Of a DNA stretch of 64,000 bases, positions 59,690 to 64,000 are shown in pieces. A program made the translations under genes and the position numbers. Numbering within the stretch: position 1 is the first letter of the stretch; every line of letters begins with the position of its first letter. Source of the DNA: Adiantum capillus-veneris (lineage: Eukaryota; Streptophyta; Polypodiopsida; Polypodiales; Pteridaceae); assembly GCA_014529385.2 (NCBI GenBank), contig CM043971.1, positions 57,850,709-57,914,708 on the forward strand, read 5' to 3'. A model generated the notes under the pieces. The model did no database searches. It worked only from the letters and a program-made list of their open reading frames with translations, and was not told the origin of the DNA.

Positions 59690-60240
59690 TTTAGGCAAGC
59701 TAGGGCTGAGCTTGAGGTGGGAACCCAACCTAAACTTACCTTTGAACTTAGGCAAAAGCTAGGGTTGAGCTTGAGGTGGGAACCAACCTAAACTTGCCTT
59801 TGACCTTAGGCAAGCTAGGGATGAGCTTGAGGTGGAAACTCCACCTAAGGTGCTTTCCATGCTTGATGACTAAGGTACTTGAGGTACTTGTCATACTTAA
59901 TGAGGAAGCTGCTTGAGAAGCTTCCCATGCATGGGGAGTAAGATGCTTGAGTCAAAAAGAGACCCTACACACTTAATGACGAAGTTGCTTGAGAAGCTTC
60001 CTATGCATGGGGGGTAAGATGCTTGAGTCAAAAAGAGACCCTACACACTTAATGAGGAAGTTTCTTGAGAAGCTTCCTATGCATGGGGGGTAAGATGCTT
60101 GATTCAAAAAGAGACCCTACACACTTAATGAGGAAGTTGCTTGAGACGCCAATGCATGGGGGGTAAGATGCTTGAGTCAAAAAGAGACCCTACACTATTA
60201 ATGAGGAAGTTGCTTGAGAAGATTCCTATGCATAAAAGTC
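59690..60240. repeat. two successive minisatellites in the gypsy 5' region
   Basis: First, about three copies of a ~60-bp unit with TTAGGCAAGCTAGGG and GAGCTTGAGGTGGGAACC (to ~59850). Then four to five copies of a ~75-bp unit with GGTAAGATGCTTGAGTCAAA, AGAGACCCTACACACTTAAT and GAGGAAGTTGCTTGAGAAGC (59885-60235). Confidence 0.9.
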
Positions 60241-61306
60241 TCAAAGTTAGGGGAATCTTTGACCTAACCTTCCACTCACCCAAGGGGCACCTCCTTTTCT
60301 AAAAGGGCACATGGGACACATGTCAGACTCTCACTAATCTTAACCACATGGTGTGCTTCAATGCTATTGGTTGGGCTAAAGAGGGGTCGAATGAGCTTCT
60401 AGTTCCATCCAGCAAATATCTATATATTTTCAAGCTCTCTCTCTAAGGGGTAAGGAGGACACTTGTCAAAAGACTACCCATGTACTGGACTGCATGCTGC
60501 ATGTGATTGGCTAGGGGGAGAGGGGTCCAATGAGCTTACAGCATGTGGAAAAGTTGCAACTCACCCCAAGCAAGCAAGGGGGCTGCTAGGGGGTTATACA
60601 CCACACACACACTCATTTTTTGGACCATTCTCACTTGGTGAAAGTTGAGGACCTCCACCTCCTTCTCCAAGCTTGTGAGAAGTAAGAGCCTACACCAACA
60701 CTCTTGGCTATGAAATGCAAATCCAAGCAAGAGCCATGCTTCAATGCTTAAGGTTGCCATCTTCTCCATCTTCATTACTATGCTATTATGTATGCTAGCA
60801 AGAAGAGTGATGATAAGTGAGGAACTATTTTTTTCTCCTATGAATGTTTCTTCTTCCTCTTCGCTACCCTCATTACACGCTAGCTCTCTCCACCTTCGAA
60901 GGTGTTTGAGGCCTTGGGACTGAGGCTTGGGATAGTTAATGCTTTCTACAAAATTTATATTATGCTTGTGATGCATGAAGCTTTCCATCTTCATTGCATC
61001 ACCTAGGTCACAAGGAACACAAAGATTGTATTATACCAAGTCTCTCTTTATAGGAGAAATTATAATACAAATTCCTATTGGAGGGGGGACTGGCTCCATA
61101 TGAATCCGGTCCTCAACTATTGTCATGTTCTCTAAACTCTCTCTCTTGAAAAAGTATTGTTCATGCCAAGTTAACTAAGTACCATGTTTATGTTTCTACC
61201 ATCAATTAAGTTCACCCGCTATGCTCACAAAGTAACCTCACAAAAGTGCTTCACCTAATTTCCTAATTCCGCTATTCTCAAAGTTCATAGGCCATTTCCA
61301 TTACAT

Positions 61307-61324
61307 TGGTATTAGAGTATTTGG
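61307..61324 (+). other. retrotransposon primer-binding site
   Basis: TGGTATTAGAGTATTTGG resembles the complement of the 3' end of plant initiator tRNA-Met. It fixes the LTR end at 61305. Confidence 0.75.
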
Positions 61325-61639
61325 TTTCTCTTTTCTTGCTTAAGAAGAGAGGTCCTTAAGTAACCTATTAATGGTTGATTTTATTAATTATATTAGGATA
61401 AGTGGGACCGGGATCTAGTATCGGTTTTGTTGAGCCCACTATGTGGGATATGGTGCACACCTCGGGGGCTTTGGTCTTTGCTACTCCTCTCTATGTTAGA
61501 CTCACTCCACTACTCTATATAATTAATCAATTTGAGGCGTGAGTGTAGATAAGTGCCTATTTTCAAAGGCTAAGAGGAGTAGCAACTAAGGTTTTGAATT
61601 TCCAAAGCATACACTAAGTAAACAACTAAGTTAATAAGC

Positions 61640-63055
61640 ATGGCTAACAATAACCAAGAGAGTAGAATGAACATTGATAACTTTGATTTTTCACATGAAG
61701 GTGTTAATGATGATGGCCCCATGTTTGTTAATTATCTTGTCACTAGGTTGCAACAAGCTATGGGCAACCCCGCTTTGCAAGCCGAAGTTACTCAACAACT
61801 TTGTGCTTATGGGATTTCCTTTCTCTCCAAGAAGAGAGAGAGCTTGGGAGGCCCCTTGATGAGACTCTCTCCCATGCGAGAGGAGGAATACAAAGAACAA
61901 GAAAGTAATGAATCTCTAAGTTCCTCCAAAGATGTGGCTCCATCAAGACGCAGACTATACGATCGCCAACTCCTCCCAAGAGGAAATGGTTAACACATAG
62001 TCCTTCTCCTCGCCACTCCAAAGGGAAGAGAGGAAACAAAGGAAGAAAAAGGCAAGAAACAGGTCACCCTCTTCTCCTTCTTCTTCACCTTCCTCCTCTT
62101 CCGACGAAAGCATTAGTTATTCTCTTAGAGAATACAAGAGGGGAGGACATCGTAAATCTTACCCTGCATGGTGAAGGTCACAAAAGCTAAAGAAGTTCAA
62201 AGAGGAAGGAAAGAGTATCTCTTTTCTCACCTATGATGGCACCTTTGGTGCTACCGACAAAGTATTGGCCTTCATCCAACAATTTGATAAGGCCTTTGGA
62301 GATGAGGGCTTCACAGAGTCTTCCAAGCTACACCATGTAGCTATGCACTTCCAAAAATCGGCTCTTCAATGGTGGGCTAACCTTCGTGGAGACGACGAAG
62401 CCCCAAAGACATACAAAACTCTACGAGTTTCCATCGTGAAGCAATTCCTTGCAAGTGATGCAAAGGACAAAGTGCTTACCAAATGGTGAAGTTTAAAGCT
62501 TGTCTCTCATGAGTCTATCCACAAATATGTGGACAAGTTTTGGGATTTACATCTCAAGGCTACTATCTTTCAAAAGATAGACTTTGCCAAGCAAAAGCAA
62601 AAATTATGTGCGGGATTACCCAAAGAGATGGCTGAGTATGTCAACTCTCAACGGCGTGGTTCTATCACCGCAGTATTCCACCACACCATGGTTGCTTCAC
62701 GCATCAATTTTTAACAAGGGGCTAGACGGAATGTCAAGCCCATGGAAAATAAAGACAAAAGTGATGCCAAGAGAAAAACCGATGCCCAAAATTCTTACCA
62801 AGGCCATTCCAACAACAACAACAACAATCGGTCCAAAGAGAAGGGAGTTTACAAAGGTAAATATAAACTCTCTCCTAACGAGCTAGAAGCTTTTTGTAAG
62901 GACCACAAATGTTTTAAGTGTGAGGAGCAAGGCCATGGTTATCGTCCTTGCCCCAAGAGAATTGCCCGCAATGAGACTCCTAGAGTTTCTATGTTTGAAG
63001 CTCCAAAAGAGGATGCTCATTGCCAAGGATTTCTCCTTTCCTATGCTTGAAGAAA
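61640..63055 (+). pseudogene. gypsy gag fossil with zinc knuckle
   Basis: It starts MANNNQESRMNIDNFDFSHE at 61640. A Ser/Arg-rich stretch is followed by the retrotransposon gag core (FQKSALQWWANLRGDDEAP at ~62350, YVDKFWDLHLKAT at ~62530) and a CX2CX4HX4C zinc knuckle at ~62920. Its role in the family is the particle shell and RNA packaging. The fossil has several breaks. Confidence 0.82.
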
Positions 63056-63059
63056 GATG

Positions 63060-64000
63060 CAAGAGTATGATTCCTTTATTTTGTTTGACCTTGGTTCAAC
63101 TCACAACTTCATATCCACGGAGTTGACCACTAATCTAGGCATACAAGCCCACGAGATGGGAGATACATTGAAAGCCAATGGAGCTAGATCAAGGGACAAG
63201 ACGTCTCATTTACTTCCTTAATTGGAAAATTAAGGCTTCATGTCCAAAGCTATCTGGACACAAGGATTTCTTCATCTTTCCTCTCAAACATGAGCATGTT
63301 ATCATTGGGGAACCATGGTTTAACCGCATGGTTTCCAACATGAAGTTCCTTGAAAGGAGAATCTGCTTCACCTACAAGGAAAAGAGCATGTACATAGATG
63401 CTAATGAGTTGGGGAACACCATATCCTTGCAATAAAGGGAATCAAGAGGAATTAAAGTTGTCTAATTTCCTAAATGGATCCCAAGATTTTTTCATTGATG
63501 ACATCCCTAGTGAGCCACCTCTAAAATGAGGGATGATGACCATGCAATTGAGCTCCTACCAGGAAACTCACTACCTAACAAGCCTTCTTACCAAGTTTCA
63601 CAAGCTCAACAAGAGGAGATCATGAGGCAAGTGCATGATTGATGGAAAAAGGGATGGTGAGGTCTAGCTCCTCTCCATTTTGTTCACCATTGCTTTTAGT
63701 GCAAAAGAAAGACATGTGTGTTGACTATAGAGCACTAAATAAGATCATTATCAAAAATAGATTTCTCGTGCCGCGAGTAGAAGATCTATTTGATACTTTA
63801 CAAGTTTTGGCCTGACAAATGCTCCAAATGCATTCAAACTCATGATGGAGAAAAATATTCAAGCCATTCAAATTCTCTTGAGGAGTACAAGCGATACCTC
63901 CAGGTAATCTTTCAATTTGTGAGAGAGAATAAGCTTTTTATTAATAAAAAGAAAAGTGACTTTTTCCTACAAGAGATTCAATATTTAGGTCACAGTATCT
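63060..64000 (+). pseudogene. gypsy protease and reverse transcriptase fossil
   Basis: A retropepsin-like segment (DLGSTHNFIST) is followed after ~550 bp by reverse transcriptase motifs of Ty3/gypsy type: LLLVQKKDMCVDYRALNK, then TNAPNAFKLMMEKN, and near the window end a YLGHSI-type block. The catalytic core is incomplete. Confidence 0.8.

Larger units (their letters stand above)
59316..64000 (+). mobile_element. Ty3/gypsy LTR retrotransposon, 5' part, runs off the window
   Basis: A primer site of initiator-Met type (TGGTATTAGAGTATTTGG, 61307-61324) follows an LTR end (TTACA at 61305). Downstream on the plus strand come fossils of gag (61640-62712), a CCHC zinc knuckle (CFKCEEQGHGYRPC, ~62920-62960), aspartic protease (FDLGSTHNFISTELT, ~63080) and reverse transcriptase (from ~63650, CVDYRALNKIIIKN). 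The LTR start is unknown: 59316 (TGTCATAAAAT) is a guess because the 3' LTR lies outside. The element has several breaks, so it is broken. Confidence 0.85.

Overview
The window looks like nuclear DNA of a land plant, probably a lineage with a large transposon-rich genome such as a fern or lycophyte (low confidence on the clade). The reasons are nested plant-type transposons, GT-AG introns, plant CACTA (TNP2) genes, tRNA-derived short repeats and many long GA/CT and CA microsatellites. I found no convincing host gene. Almost everything that can be named is a mobile element.

Layout. 240-1000: broken transposase-like reading frames and a tandem repeat. 1804-9003: LTR retrotransposon on the minus strand, with two ~2-kb LTRs, an initiator-Met primer site and a 5-bp duplication, inserted in the second copy of a 130-bp tandem repeat. 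9106-11400: GC-rich, GA-rich DNA with no recognised gene. 11400-11830 and 35835-36800: two blocks of one tandem-repeat family that flank a large minus-strand Helitron (Helentron type). The Helitron encodes an RPA-like OB-fold protein (about 32.1-30.7 kb), an HUH Rep, a PIF1-like helicase, and an endonuclease in the same frame at the C-terminus (down to 11.8 kb).

Two elements interrupt the Helitron. A 3.6-kb solo-LTR-like element lies at 26001-29636 (duplication ACCAG). A 9.26-kb DNA transposon lies at 14841-24098 (TA duplication, ~39-bp terminal inverted repeats), exactly between the HUH and two-tyrosine motifs of Rep.

That 9.26-kb transposon is the most interesting object here. It carries a transposase-like gene, a multi-exon gene of unknown function, and a ~387-codon gene whose C-terminus is an unmistakable histone H3 fold with one extra residue in loop 1. 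A 407-bp near-perfect palindrome lies between the convergent 3' ends of the unknown gene and the histone gene.

36.8-46.3 kb holds AT-rich DNA, a Ty1/copia remnant (40588-42190), tRNA-derived SINE-like repeats and scattered LTR-like pieces. 46354-55080 is a CACTA (En/Spm) element with a TNP2 transposase on the minus strand, a divergent second gene on the plus strand, and a 1.4-kb array of nested palindromes in what reads as the 5' UTR intron of the second gene. 55.1-59.3 kb is repeat debris. From about 59.3 kb to the window end is the 5' part of a Ty3/gypsy retrotransposon: a minisatellite-rich LTR/leader, primer site, gag, zinc knuckle, protease and the start of reverse transcriptase.
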